Below the pieces are notes generated by a model. It was not told the origin of the DNA and did not search any database. It saw only the letters and a list, made by a program, of their open reading frames with translations. Of a stretch of 64,000 nt of DNA, positions 34,279-45,023 are shown piece by piece. Position numbers and translations under genes: made by a program. Each line of letters starts with the position of its first letter. The stretch's first letter is position 1. Origin of the DNA: Aquarana catesbeiana (Eukaryota > Chordata > Amphibia > Anura > Ranidae); contig NC_133335.1 in assembly GCF_042186555.1 (NCBI RefSeq), positions 175,547,419 to 175,611,418 on the forward strand, read 5' to 3'.

Positions 34279-36665
34279 TCAATCTATCTTCTATTCCACT
34301 CAATGCGGATCAGATTTATGTACTCCAATTAGGCCTCACATTTTGTCCCTCTAACGACTTTGACAAATTCGCCTTTATTAAAGACGTGCATCTTTTTGCA
34401 CGTAAACTTCTTTTCAAAGTGATCTATGACAAATCTCAATCTAATACTGCACTTGTTCAGAATGTGCATGTAAATCCTTCCCAACAGGTTCCCACCCTAG
34501 CGGAAATACAAGCCCTCGAAGAATTAATGTCACTTTGGGAGGAGGGGTGCACCGATGGTGACGACTCTCTTGATCCTACCAATCTTGAGGCCGCCGCCCT
34601 TGGTGCTCCCCCCTTCCCCCCTCCTGTTTCTTTTAAACCCAAATCTGTGAATTTTCCAAATCTTTCTACAAATCCCAATATATGGGCCTTTGTACAACAG
34701 GTCACTAACACCATCGAAGGCTTAAATTTCAACTCCGCGTATCCCTCCAACCTAACTTTGGCTCAGATTAGGGCCATCAAATCCCTACAAAACCATCCCG
34801 AACTCACCATTAAGCCAGCCGACAAGGGTGGCAATGTGGTGGTGATGGATGTGTCCTTCTATGAACAAATGTGCCTGGATATTTTAAACAATCGCGAGTG
34901 GTATAGACCAATTTCTAAAACACTCATTGCTAACTATATATCCGAATACCAACAGCTGATATTTGCAGCTTATCAAAAAGGCATTATAGACTCCAACACA
35001 TGGAAATTTCTTTATGTTAAAGAACCCACTACCCCTACCTTCTATTCCCTCCCGAAATTGCACAAATCTCTCGACCATCCACCTGGTCGCCCAATTGTGT
35101 CTGGTCGTCAATGTCTCACAGAATCTGCCAGTGCTCTGGTAGATAAATATCTGGCACCCCATGTTGTAGCTTTGCCTTCATATATAAAGGACACTATCCA
35201 TCTCCTTCGTATATTAGATGGCCAATCCCTGCCCAGTGGCACATGGTTGGTAGCCCTAGATGTGGAAAGCTTATACAACGTAATCCCCCACAATAGAGGT
35301 ATCTCAGTTATCAGCAAACTCATTCGTGCCAGAGGCCCCCAATATGATGAATACGGGGACTTTGTCCTCAAATTATTGAGGTTCATACTCACACGCAATT
35401 ATTTCATGTTCGGCTCCTCCCACTTCCTCCAGGTGCAGGGTGTGGCTATGGGGACTAAGTGTGCCCCTGCCTATGCCAACCTGTACCTGGGGGGGTGGGA
35501 GAGGGAACTTTTTGACTCGATTCACTTCAACCCCTACCTGTCCAGGATTATATCCTGGTACAGGTATATCGATGATATACTTCTGTTTTGGGCCGGTACT
35601 AAGGAAGAACTTTCCTCATTTGTACAAAGCCTTACTGACAACACATACAATCTAAGATTTACCATGGAGTGCAGCCAGTCTCAGATCCATTTCTTGGACC
35701 TCCAGATTGGTGTACAACCCAATGGCCAAGTCTATACTACTCTATATCGCAAACCCTCTTCGGGCAATACAATCCTACATGCCCAGAGTGCCCATCCTGA
35801 GCCCCTCCTTCGAAGTATACCATATAGTCAATATGTCAGGATTAAACGTAACTGTACCCGCGATGAAGATTTCTTCAGGGCGGCACACGACCTCTATAAT
35901 AGACTCTTAGATAGAGGCTACAGCCACTCTCTCTTAAAGAAAGCATTCCATAAGGCAAAAAAACTCAACCGTAAAGACCTGGTTTTCTCCGACAAACCAT
36001 TGGATTCTAAACAACCCACACGACTCATCACCCAATTCTCCAATCAGCATACCCAAATCAAAGACGTCCTCAAACAATTTTGGCCCTTACTCACATCTGA
36101 TCCTACCATTGCCAAATATATTAACACTTATCCTGATATTACCTATCGACGCTCTCCCTCTCTCCGTGATCGTCTGATTCATAGTCATCATTCTACTGAC
36201 ACTGCACATAGGCCCACTGCCACCGGTACCTATCAATGTGGCAAATGTGACATATGTACATTCGTTGCCAACTCTCAGGTTGTTAATCTACCCGATGGAA
36301 ACACACACACCATCAGACACTATGTCACCTGCGCCACTGTTGGGGTTGTATACCTGGCCCAATGCCAATGCGGCGCATTCTATGTTGGCAAAACCAAGCG
36401 CCCCTTTCAGACCCGTATCCGGGACCATATCAAACCACTATACAAGAACACCACCACTACGGCCATTAATAGGCATATCGCTGCCCAACATAACTCCGAT
36501 CCCCATGTTATTTTGTTTTCCGCACTTGAACATATCCCCTCACATGTAAGAGGCGGTAGTACTGATAATTCACTATTACGACTCGAAACCAAATGGATTC
36601 ATATATTAAATGCTACCATCTTCCCAGGACTCAATGAATATATTAGTTTTAAGCCCTTCCTTTAA
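34170..36665 (+). CDS. PLE ORF2: reverse transcriptase with GIY-YIG endonuclease
   Basis: The frame opens after a stop at 34,167-34,169. The first in-frame GTG is at 34,386, but family-typical sequence (GLTFCPSNDFD) lies upstream of it, so translation probably enters from ORF1. RT landmarks in order are PADKGGNVVVMD (about 34,815), FYSLPKLHK, GRPIVSG, LVALDVESLY, QGVAMGTKCAP and the catalytic YIDD (35,565-35,576). A CGKCDIC cysteine pair (about 36,238) precedes the GIY-YIG endonuclease, VYLAQCQCGAFYVGKTKRPF at about 36,348-36,407. No internal stop or shift is visible, so the enzyme may be functional. Confidence 0.88.
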   Translation, partial: TCTYFFRAGPGVSPKPIPRFTPTNANDPARPTTPDVINLSSIPLNADQIYVLQLGLTFCPSNDFDKFAFIKDVHLFARKLLFKVIYDKSQSNTALVQNVHVNPSQQVPTLAEIQALEELMSLWEEGCTDGDDSLDPTNLEAAALGAPPFPPPVSFKPKSVNFPNLSTNPNIWAFVQQVTNTIEGLNFNSAYPSNLTLAQIRAIKSLQNHPELTIKPADKGGNVVVMDVSFYEQMCLDILNNREWYRPISKTLIANYISEYQQLIFAAYQKGIIDSNTWKFLYVKEPTTPTFYSLPKLHKSLDHPPGRPIVSGRQCLTESASALVDKYLAPHVVALPSYIKDTIHLLRILDGQSLPSGTWLVALDVESLYNVIPHNRGISVISKLIRARGPQYDEYGDFVLKLLRFILTRNYFMFGSSHFLQVQGVAMGTKCAPAYANLYLGGWERELFDSIHFNPYLSRIISWYRYIDDILLFWAGTKEELSSFVQSLTDNTYNLRFTMECSQSQIHFLDLQIGVQPNGQVYTTLYRKPSSGNTILHAQSAHPEPLLRSIPYSQYVRIKRNCTRDEDFFRAAHDLYNRLLDRGYSHSLLKKAFHKAKKLNRKDLVFSDKPLDSKQPTRLITQFSNQHTQIKDVLKQFWPLLTSDPTIAKYINTYPDITYRRSPSLRDRLIHSHHSTDTAHRPTATGTYQCGKCDICTFVANSQVVNLPDGNTHTIRHYVTCATVGVVYLAQCQCGAFYVGKTKRPFQTRIRDHIKPLYKNTTTTAINRHIAAQHNSDPHVILFSALEHIPSHVRGGSTDNSLLRLETKWIHILNATIFPGLNEYISFKPFL
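34182..34188 (+). promoter_or_regulatory. Candidate -1 ribosomal frameshift heptamer T_TTT_TTA
   Basis: In the ORF1 frame the codons read ATT TTT TTA GGG, so the heptamer has the X_XXY_YYZ phase. A -1 slip continues at AGG GCA GGG, exactly the ORF2 frame, which is open from 34,170 to 36,665. Downstream, GGAG-TCT-CTCC (about 34,200-34,210) and a wider GGGC...GCCC pairing could make a stimulatory stem. A fused product would have about 325 ORF1 residues plus 825 ORF2 residues. Function is inferred from phase and position. Confidence 0.55.
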
Positions 36666-38268
36666 GTTTTTCTTTTCTTTGCCCCTTCCCCAGACAACGT
36701 CGTTTGTGGTTTTTCCTCTCTACCCTATCCTCTTCCATCCCTTCTTTCCCCCCCCCCTTCTATTCCCTTCTTAGTTTCTCATTCTCCTGTATTCCCTGTC
36801 TTTCTTTCCCTTTGCTGCCATGGCTCCACCCGGTATTTCATCCATATAATGTTTTTTTGACATGGACTAATACCTTGCCCTCTACATTGATTACAAATGC
36901 CTTTTTCCTTTTCTGAGACAAGCTGGCAAATTGACTCAATATATCTTATATCCCTGTATATTCTATAAGTGTATATTGCCTGTATTTATTTGCGACTTAA
37001 AACTCTTTTTTGTCATTATTGAACAATATTTTTCGACACAACTGTTGCAATACATATACTGTGTGTTTCCTTTTTTATATATTCTTTTCTATATATTGTT
37101 TTTGCATTGTATTTTCAATTTTTGGTTGCAGGTTTTACTGTCGTACTGGGACCCAGTGGTTCTCTATGCACACTGCACACATTGTGGCTGGATGTCGTGT
37201 GCTGACACACAGTAATTCCCACCTTCCCCAGTGGCCCCTGTGGATCGTTGGGCAACCTTGGGGATATCCTCCCATCCTGTGTCTCGGCGCACTACACTTC
37301 GTGCCCCTTTGTTCCCCGCCACTGGACTGCGGCTGTCCCTGGTGCCTTGGCTAGCCCCACGACTGGGGGGATTATCTGTGGCGTGGGTGGTGGGCGGCGG
37401 CTCCGCGGGCTCTCCCGGGTGGGGGTGACATGGCTAGCGCTGTCTTTGCCTGTACGGACGCCAAGGCGCAGACAATTGTCTGCCCCTGGGTGCCCACGTC
37501 TGTTCTCAGACCCTCTGGTCCTTTATTCCATCGGCAGATTGGGTGAGATGACACCTTGGTACTTCCCATTCCAGGGGTGTTCGCCTCTCCAATCGCCACA
37601 CGGTCCGTGAGATCTGAGCATGTGCGCACGTTGCATGATGGAACTCGTAGTTCCTAGGCACCGTGCAGTGCACAGCCGTGGCTACCCCTCGTTTAGCGTC
37701 CGCACACCTGATCATCATCTGATCAGGTGTGGGGGGTATATGAGTAACCGGCCAGTCCCTCAGTTCCCATGGACGAGGGACGTGCCTGCATTCGCTCTGC
37801 ACACAGCTACAAGGTAAACTTCTGCCTTTCAAAACACCCTGACTTCATGTTGTTTACATGAATTATTTATTATTCCTTTACATACTTTTTAGAACTTACT
37901 TTGGACCGGCCTCTTACTCTGGTGGTTAACACTGATTTTCTCAAGCAACACGGTGTGCTTCATGATGAATTAGGTAATAGATTCCTTTTCACTAGCCTCA
38001 CCTGTGCCCAAGTACATTTTAAAGCTTTCATTTCCCTACCTTTCTGATCCTCCTTTTTTCCTTTATATTTCATATAGGATCCACTGTTATTTTTATCCCT
38101 TTTTCATCCCAGCACCGGTACTATATACCTGTGAATGTACCGCTATGAGAATCTTTTCTTACAGCAGATACCATCAAGTAAGTATAGGCATAAACTACCA
38201 TATCTGGCCCCAGTTAACAACAGCAAGACCCCTAACACTATCCATTTTTCCAACTAGGCCTGCTTTAA
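36666..38268 (+). other. PLE 3' region, part 1
   Basis: Non-coding 1.6 kb between the ORF2 stop and the piggyBac insertion. It starts pyrimidine-rich, has a 16-base inverted match (36,818-36,833) to the ORF1 start region (33,202-33,217), and includes a GC-rich block at about 37,220-37,780. No coding potential that I trust. It ends in TTAA (38,265-38,268), the left piggyBac target duplication. Confidence 0.6.
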
Positions 38269-38639
38269 CCACTTGCCGACCGCCTAACGTATATATACGT
38301 CGGCAGAATGGCACGGGCAGGCAGAATCATGTACCTGTACGTGATCTGCCTCCCGCGGGCGGGGGGTCCGATCGGACCCCCCCCCGGTGCCATCGGCGGT
38401 CGGCATCTGACTGGGAGCGTCGGGAGGCGAGGGGGAGACCATCCGATCGTGGCCCCCCCCTCGCGATCGCTCCCAGCCAATGGGAATCCTCCTCTGCCTG
38501 TGTGTAGTTTCACACAGGCAGAGGATGTGATGTCATCTCTCCTCGGTCTGGCAGTTTCCGTCCAGCGCCGAGGAGAGAAGACATGTAAGTCCACACAACA
38601 CAAACACACACAGTAGAACATGCCAGGCATACTTTACAC

Positions 38640-39150
38640 CCCCGATCCCCCCCCGATCCCCCCCCAATCACCCCCCCCCCTGTCACAAACTGACATTAGC
38701 AGTATTTTTTTTTTTTTTCTGATTACTGCATAGTGTCAGTTTGTGACAGTTACAGTGTTGGGACAGTTAGTATTACCCCCCTTTAGGTCTAGGGTACCCC
38801 CCTAACCCCCCCTAATAAAGTTTTAACCCCTTGATCACCCCCTGTCACCAGTGTCACTAAGCGATCATTTTTCTGATCGCTGTATTAGTGTCGCTGGTGA
38901 CGCTAGTTAGTGAGGTAAATATTTAGGTTCGCCGTCAGCGTTTTATAGCGTCAGGGACCCCCATATACTATCTAATAAAGGTTTTAACCCCTTGATTGCC
39001 CCCTAGTTAACCCTTTCACCACTGATCACCGTATAACTGTTACGAGTGACGCTGGTTAGTTCGTTTATTTTTTATAGTGTCAGGGCACCCGCCGTTTATT
39101 ACCGAATAAAGGTTTAGCCCCCTGATCGCCCGGCGGTGATATGCGTCGCC
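38640..39150 (+). other. piggyBac left internal region, low complexity
   Basis: C-rich tract (38,638-38,685) followed by diverged, loosely repeated segments such as TGTCAC...GTGTCACT and CTAATAAAG...TTTTAACCCCTTG. No ORF that I support. Confidence 0.5.
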
Positions 39151-40218
39151 CCAGGCAGCGTCAGATTAGCGCCAGTACCGCGAACACCCACGCACGCAGC
39201 ATACGCCTCCCTTAGTGGTATAGTATCTGTACGGATCAATATCTGATCCAATCAGATCTATACTAGCGTCCCCAGCAGTTTAGGGTTCCCGAAAACGCAG
39301 TGTTAGCGGGATCAGCCCAGATACCCGCTAGCACCTGCGTTTTGCCCCTCCGCCCAGCCCACCCAAGTGCAGTATCGATCGATCACTGTCACTTACAAAA
39401 CACTAAACGCATAACTGCAGCGTTCGCAGAGTCAGGCCTGATCCCTGCGATCGCTAACAGTTTTTTTGGTAGCGTTTTGGTGAACTGGCAAGCACCAGCC
39501 CCAGGCAGCGTCAGATTAGCGCCAGTACCGCTAACACCCACGCACGCACCGTACACCTCCCTTAGTGGTATAGTATCTGATCGGATCAATATCTGATCTG
39601 ATCAGATCTATACTAGCGTCCCCAGCAGTTTAGGGTTCCCACAAACGCAGTGTTAGCGGTTTCAGCCCAGATACCTGCTAGCACCTGCGTTTTGCCCCTC
39701 CGCCCGGCCCAGCCCAGCCCACCCAAGTGCAGTATCGATCGATCACTGACACTTACAAAACACTAAACGCATAACTGCAGCGTTCGCAGAGTCAGGCCTG
39801 ATTCCTGCGATCGCTAACAGTTTTTCTGGTAGCGTTTTGGTGAACTGGCAAGCACCAGCCCCAGGCAGCGTCAGGTTAGCGCCAGTACCGCTAACACCCA
39901 CACACGCAGCATACGCCTCCCTTAGTGGTATAGTATCTGATCGGATCAATATCTGATCCGATCAGATCTATACTAGCGTCCCCAGCAGTTTAGGGTTCCC
40001 ACAAACGCAGTGTTAGCGGGATCAGCCCAGATACCTGCTAGCACCTGCGTTTTGCCCCTCCGCCCGGCCCAGCCCAGCCCACCCAAGTGCAGTATCGATC
40101 GATCACTGTCACTTACAAAACACTAAACACATAACTGCAGCGTTCGCAGAGTCAGGCCTGATCCTTGCGATCGCTAACAGTTTTTTGGGTAGCGTTTTGG
40201 TGAACTGGCAAGCACCAG
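39151..40218 (+). repeat. Three tandem units of 350-360 bp in the piggyBac element
   Basis: Units start at CCAGGCAGCGTCAG, positions 39,151, 39,501 and 39,861, and end just after AGCACCAGC at about 40,218. Each includes TATCTGATC(C/T)GATCAGATC-type palindromes and CGATCGATCACTG. Units differ by a few substitutions and by a GGCCCAGCCC indel. Confidence 0.85.
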
Positions 40219-40273
40219 CGGCCTAGTACACCCCGGTCGTAGTCAAACCAGCACTGCAGTAACACTTGGTGAT

Positions 40274-40667
40274 ATGGCGAGTCCCATAAGTGCAGTTCAA
40301 GCTGGTGAGGTGGCAAGCACAAGTAGTGTCCCACTCCCACCAAGAAGAAAACAAACACAGGCCCGTCGTGCCCATAATGCCCTTCCTGCTGCATTCGCCA
40401 ATCCTAATTGGGAACCCACCGCTTCTGCAGTGCCCGTACTTCCCCCATTCACATCCCCAATCAAATGCAGTCGGCTGCATGAGAGGCATTTTCTTTATGT
40501 CCTCCCGAGTACCCCTACCCAACGAACCCCCCCAAAAAAGATGTCGTGTCTGCAGCAAGCGCGGATATAGACGTGACACCCGCTATTATTGTCCCTCCTG
40601 TCCTGACAATCCTGGTCTTTGCATTGGTGAATATTTTGAACGCTACCATGCACTAGTTGAGTATTAG
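40274..40667 (+). pseudogene. piggyBac transposase remnant, N terminus joined to C-terminal zinc domain
   Basis: From ATG 40,274 the frame encodes a disordered N-terminal segment ending in WEPTASAVPVLPPFT, usual before the transposase core. It then goes straight to RHFLYVLPSTP, which belongs to the C-terminal end. The whole DDD catalytic core is missing. A one-base shift at the C/A homopolymer (about 40,527-40,538) moves the cysteine-rich domain (CRVCSKRGYRRDTRYYC, CPDNPGLC, YH) into the next frame, ending at TAG 40,665-40,667. A PGBD4-like origin is likely. It cannot cut DNA. Confidence 0.78.
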
Positions 40668-42235
40668 CGTAGGGTACAGCATTCCACAGACTAGGACACA
40701 CTTTCACAGGGTCTCCCAAGATGCCATCGCATTTTGAGAGACCCGAACCTGGAACCGGTTACAGTTATAAAAGTTAGTTACAAAAAAAAGTGTAAAAAAA
40801 AAAAAAAACACATACAAAAATATAAAATAAAAAAAAAAATAGTTGTCGTTTTATTGTTCTCTCTCTCTCTATTCTCTCTCTCTATTGTTCTGTTCTTTTT
40901 TACTGTATTCTATTCTGCAATGTTTTATTGTTATTATGTTTTATCATGTTTGCTTTTCAGGTATGCAATTTTTTATACCTTACCGTTTACTGTGCTTTAT
41001 TGTTAACCGTTTTTTTGTCTTCAGGTACGCCATTCACGACTTTGAGTGGTTATAACCAGAATGATGCCTGCAGGTTTAGGTATCATCTTGGTATCATTCT
41101 TTTCAGCCAGCGGTCGGCTTTCATGTAAAAGCAATCCTAGCGGCTAATTAGCCTCTAGACTGCTTTTACAAGCAGTGGGAGGGAATGCCCCTCCCCCCCA
41201 ACGTCTTCCGTGTTTTTCTCTGGCTCTCCTGTCTCAACAGGGAACCTGAAAATGCAGCCGGTGATTCAGCCAGCTGACCATAGAGCTGATCAGAGACCAG
41301 AGTGGCTCCAAACATCTCTATGGCCTAAGAAACCGGAAGCTACGAGCATTTTATGACTTAGATTTCGCCGGATGTAAACAGCGCCATTGGGAAATTGGGT
41401 AAGCATTTTATCACACTGATCTTGGTGTGGTCAGATGCTTTGAGGGCAGAGGAGAAATCTAGGGTCTAATAGACCCCAATTTTTGCAAAAAAGAGTACCT
41501 GTCACTACCTATTGCTATGATAGGGGATATTTACATTCCCTGAGATAACAATAAAAATGATTAAAAAAAAAAAAAAAATGAAAGGAACAGTTTAAAAATA
41601 AGATAAAAAAATAATAATAATAAAGAAAAAAAAAAAAAAAAAAAAAGCACCCCTGTCCCCCCTGCTCTCGCGCTAAGGCGAACGCAAGCGTCAGTCTGGC
41701 GTCAAATGTAAACAGCAATTGCACCATGCATGTGAGGTATCGCCGCGAAGGTCAGATCGAGGGCAGTAAGTTTAGCAGTAGACCTCCTCTGTAAATCTAA
41801 AGTGGTAACCTGTAAAGGCTTTTAAAGGCTTTTAAAAATGTATTTAGTTTGTCGCCACTGCACGTTTGTGCGCAATTTTAAAGCATGTCATGTTTGGTAT
41901 CCATGTACTCGGCCTAAGATCATCTTTTTTATTTCATCAAACATTTGGGCAATATAGTGTGTTTTAGTGCATTAAAATGTAAAAAAGTGTGTTTTTTCCC
42001 CAAAAAATGCGTTTGAAAAATCGCTGCGCAAATACTGTGTGAAAAAAAAAAATGAAACACCCACCATTTTAATCTGTAGGGCATTTGCTTTAAAAAAAAT
42101 ATATAATGTTTGGGGGTTCAAAGTAATTTTCTTGCAAAAAAAAATTATTTTTTTATGTAAACAATAAGTGTCAGAAAGGGCTTTGTCTTCAAGTGGTTAG
42201 AAGTGTGGGTGATGTGTGACATAAGCTTCTAGATG
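40668..42235 (+). other. piggyBac right internal region
   Basis: Non-coding. It contains A-runs and CT microsatellite (40,790-40,885), a T-rich segment, a hairpin-like pair TGTAAAAGCAATC / GACTGCTTTTACA (about 41,124-41,172), and A-rich tracts (41,561-41,645). A TATTAGACCC-type palindrome (GGGTCTAATAGACCC) lies at about 41,462-41,476. Confidence 0.5.
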
Positions 42236-43322
42236 TTGTGCATAAAATGCCAGGACAGTTCAAAACCCCCCCAAATGACCCCATTTTGGAAAGTAGACAC
42301 CCCAAGCTATTTGCTGAGAGTCATGTTGAGTCCATGGAATAATTTATATTGTGACACAAGTTGCGGGAAAGAGACAATTTTTTATTTTTTTTATTTTTTT
42401 TTGCGCAAAGTTGTCACTAAATGATATATTGCTCAAACATGCCATGGGAATATGTGAAATTACACCCCAAAATACATTCTGCTGCTTCTCCTGAGTACGG
42501 GGATACCACATGTGTGGGACTTTTTGGGAGCCTAGCCGCGTACGGGACCCCGAAAACCAAGCACCGCCTTCAGGCTTTCTAAGGCCGTAAATTTTTGATT
42601 TCACTCTTCACTGCCTATCACAGTTTCGGAGGCCATGGAATGCCCAGGTGGCAAAAAAACCCCCCAAATGACCCCATTTTGGAAAGTAGACACCCCAAGC
42701 TATTTGCTGAGAGGTATAGTGAGTATTTTGCAGACCTCACTTTTTGTCACAAAGTTTTGAAAATTGAAAAAAGAAAAAAAAAAATTTTTTTTCTCGTCTT
42801 TCTTTATTTTCAAAAACAAATGAGAGCTGCAAAATACTCACCATGCCTCTCAGCAAATAGCTTGGGGTGTCTACTTTCCAAAATGGGGTCATTTGGGGGG
42901 GGTTTGTGCCACCTGGGCATTCCATGGCCTCCGAAACTGTGATAGGCAGTGAGGAGTAAAATCAAAAATGTACGCCCTTAGAAATCCTGAAGGCAGTGAT
43001 TGGTTTTCGGGGTCCCGTACGCGGCTAGGCTCCCAAAAAGTCCCACACATGTGGTATCCCCATACTCAGGAGAAGCAGTTAAATGTATTTTGGGGTGCAA
43101 TTCCACATATGCCCATGGCCTGTGTGAGCAATATATCATTTAGTGACAACTTTGTGCAAAAAAAAAAAAAAAAAAATTTGTCACTTTCCCGCAACTTGTG
43201 TCAAAATATAAAACATTCCATGGACTCAACATGCCTCAAAGCAAATAGCTTGGGGTGTCTACTTTCCAAAATGGGGTCATTTGGGGGGGTTTTATGTCAT
43301 CTGGGCATTTTATGGCCTTCAA
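42236..43322. repeat. Long inverted repeat, arms about 540 bp, in the piggyBac element
   Basis: Left arm about 42,236-42,775 and right arm about 42,783-43,322 are diverged reverse complements with almost no spacer, centred near 42,779 on an A/T tract. Checks on symmetry: the CCAAATGACCCCATTTTGG segment at 42,268 pairs with 43,262, and its second copy at 42,664 pairs with 42,879. A transcript would fold into a long hairpin RNA. Confidence 0.85.
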
Positions 43323-43700
43323 AACTGTGATAGGTAGTGAGGAGTAAAATCAAAAATGTACGCCCTTAGAAATCCTGAAGGCAGTGATTGGTTTTCGGGG
43401 CCCCGTACGCGGCTAGGCTCCCAAAAAGTCTCACACATGTGGTATCCCCATACTCAGGAGAAGCAGCTAAATGTATTTTGGGGTGCAATTCCACATATGC
43501 CCATGGCCTGTGTGAGCAATATATCATTTAGTGACAACTTTTTGTAATTTTTTTTTTTTTTTTTTTTTTTTTGTCATTGTTCAATCACTTGGGACAAAAA
43601 AAATGAATATTCAATGGGCTCAACATGCCTCTCAGCAAATTCCTTGGGGTGTCTACTTTCCAAAATGGGGTCATTTGTGGGGGTTTTGTACTGCCCTGCC
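42841..43700 (+). repeat. Direct repeat of about 390 bp overlapping the inverted repeat
   Basis: Units begin at CATGCCTC(T/A)CAGCAAAT..., positions about 42,842, 43,229 and 43,625; the third is partial. Each includes CACATGTGGTATCCCC and ATATATCATTTAGTGACAA. Confidence 0.8.
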
Positions 43701-44158
43701 ATTTTAGCACCTCAAGAAACGACATAGGCAGTCATAAATTAAAGGCTGTGTAAATTCCAGAAAATGTACCCTAGTTTGTAGACGCTATAACTTTTGCGCA
43801 AACCAATAAATATACACTTATTGACATTTTTTTTACCAAAGACATGTGGCCGAATACATTTTGGCCTAAATGTATGACTAAAATTGAGTTTATTGGATTT
43901 TTTTTAGAACAAAAAGTAGAAAATATCATTTTTTTTCAAAATTTTCGGTCTTTTTCCGTGTATAGCGCAAAAAATAAAAACGGCAGAGGTGATCAAATAC
44001 TATCAAAAGAAAGCTCTATTTGTGGGAAGAAAAGGACGCAAATTTCGTTTGGGTACAGCATTGCATGACCGCGCAATTAGCAGTTAAAGCGACGCAGTGC
44101 CGAATTGTAAAAAGTGCTCTGGTCAGGAAGGGGGTAAAACCTTCCGGGGCTGAAGTGG
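43701..44158 (+). other. piggyBac right terminal region
   Basis: AT-rich unique sequence leading to the terminal CTGAAGTGG and the right TTAA. No gene seen. Confidence 0.55.
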
Positions 44159-44737
44159 TTAAGTGGTCTGCAGATATGGTTCAACCTTGATGTCCTTTCC
44201 TTGCTGTGTGCATACATATATCACAGGCACTTCCTGACCTTGCCTCTCTACAGCTTTTAGATATACATGTAAGTCCGCACCTTTTCCAGAGATATAGATA
44301 CATTTATACCTATTTATATACATATATTTTTTGTTCTCTTTTTAATACAATGCACATATGCGCAACCCTCTATTCCTGGAATAACTACCATAGTGCATTA
44401 TGACACATGACTATCTTTACATTCCTTTGCCAGGTCTACTGTATGCCCCCTGCAGGCATAATTTACGGCGCGGTCTGCCTGCTCCCCTGTGGGGATCTCC
44501 TTGGGTGGCTGTGTTCCCCCTCTCCCTCTCTTCCCTCCCGTCTTGGGCACTGACGCCCCAGGTATGTCCGCAGTTCCGTTTAGTGGTGTGGAGCTTGGGG
44601 TTGCATGAATGTCCAGCCACAGTTGCAGTGTGTTATTGTTTTTACTATGCAGTGTTTGGTCAAATTAATATTTCTAACATGTGTTTTTATGTCCACCACA
44701 CAGAATTTTTTATATATATCCACCCTATGAGCTCCTG

Positions 44738-44777
44738 TTCCCTGAAGAAGCCAATGTTTTGGCGAAACATGTAGGAA
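44738..44777 (+). ncRNA. Hammerhead-ribozyme-like motif near the PLE 3' end
   Basis: Core elements appear in order: CUGAAGA (44,742-44,748), stem II GCCAA-UGUU-UUGGC (44,750-44,763), GAAA (44,764-44,767), then a two-base-pair stem III (A-U, C-G) and the cleavage triplet GUA (44,771-44,773). Stem I is UUCC (44,738-44,741) with GGAA (44,774-44,777). One extra A (44,749) sits at the base of stem II. Minimal hammerheads with tiny stem III are known from Penelope-like elements; activity here is inferred. Confidence 0.6.
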
Positions 44778-44922
44778 AATGAGCCCCCCCTCCTTCAACG
44801 GCCACTTGCCATCTGGCCCACTTGACCATTCTTAGGGTCACTTACAGTACATGTATCCACAAAATTTGTATAATTACTGTATGAATTGTTTATAATGTAC
44901 ATTGTATTTATGATAGACTATT

Positions 44923-44928
44923 AATAAA
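44923..44928 (+). terminator. Candidate PLE poly(A) signal
   Basis: AATAAA about 95 bases before the mapped PLE 3' boundary. Confidence 0.45.
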
Positions 44929-45023
44929 ATTTGTAATTTTAGTATTTTTTGTTTTATCTTTTCTTCTCTAATTTTCCTGACCCTAGCACCGCTATAATCC
45001 CTTGTCCACACACCCATTTAACG

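Larger units (their letters stand above)
38269..44158 (+). mobile_element. piggyBac-type DNA transposon, internally deleted
   Basis: Flanked by TTAA at 38,265-38,268 and 44,159-44,162, as expected of piggyBac. The termini are CCACTTGCCGACC and (inverted) CCACTTCAGCCCC, so only the outer six bases plus scattered positions are inverted repeats. The left 150 bp hold palindromes such as ACGTATATATACGT and GGGGTCCGATCGGACCCC. The only coding remnant is a short N-to-C fused transposase at 40.27-40.67 kb. The rest is repeat-rich filler, so it would need a transposase in trans. Confidence 0.8.
32775..45023 (+). mobile_element. Penelope-like element with a nested piggyBac element
   Basis: The boundaries come from the flanks. 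TTTTTTCAAAAATT occurs at 32,761-32,774 and again at 45,024-45,037, while the uninterrupted site (one copy) is present near 8,797 and 21,330. Removing the nested DNA at 38,269-44,162 leaves about 6.36 kb. In order: a palindromic 5' end, a possible splice acceptor, ORF1, ORF2 (RT plus GIY-YIG endonuclease), a long 3' region, a hammerhead-like motif and AATAAA. Both ORFs are open, so this is the most intact element in the window. Confidence 0.85.
44163..45023 (+). other. PLE 3' region, part 2
   Basis: It resumes the PLE after the piggyBac insertion and ends at CCCATTTAACG before the right target duplication. It includes the hammerhead-like motif and AATAAA at 44,923-44,928. No coding sequence supported. 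Confidence 0.65.

Noticed and set aside
42180..42200. A second piggyBac terminus (CAAGTGGTTAG) inside the element
   Set aside because: The adjacent TTAA is missing and no partner end was found; it is probably a decayed or chance match.
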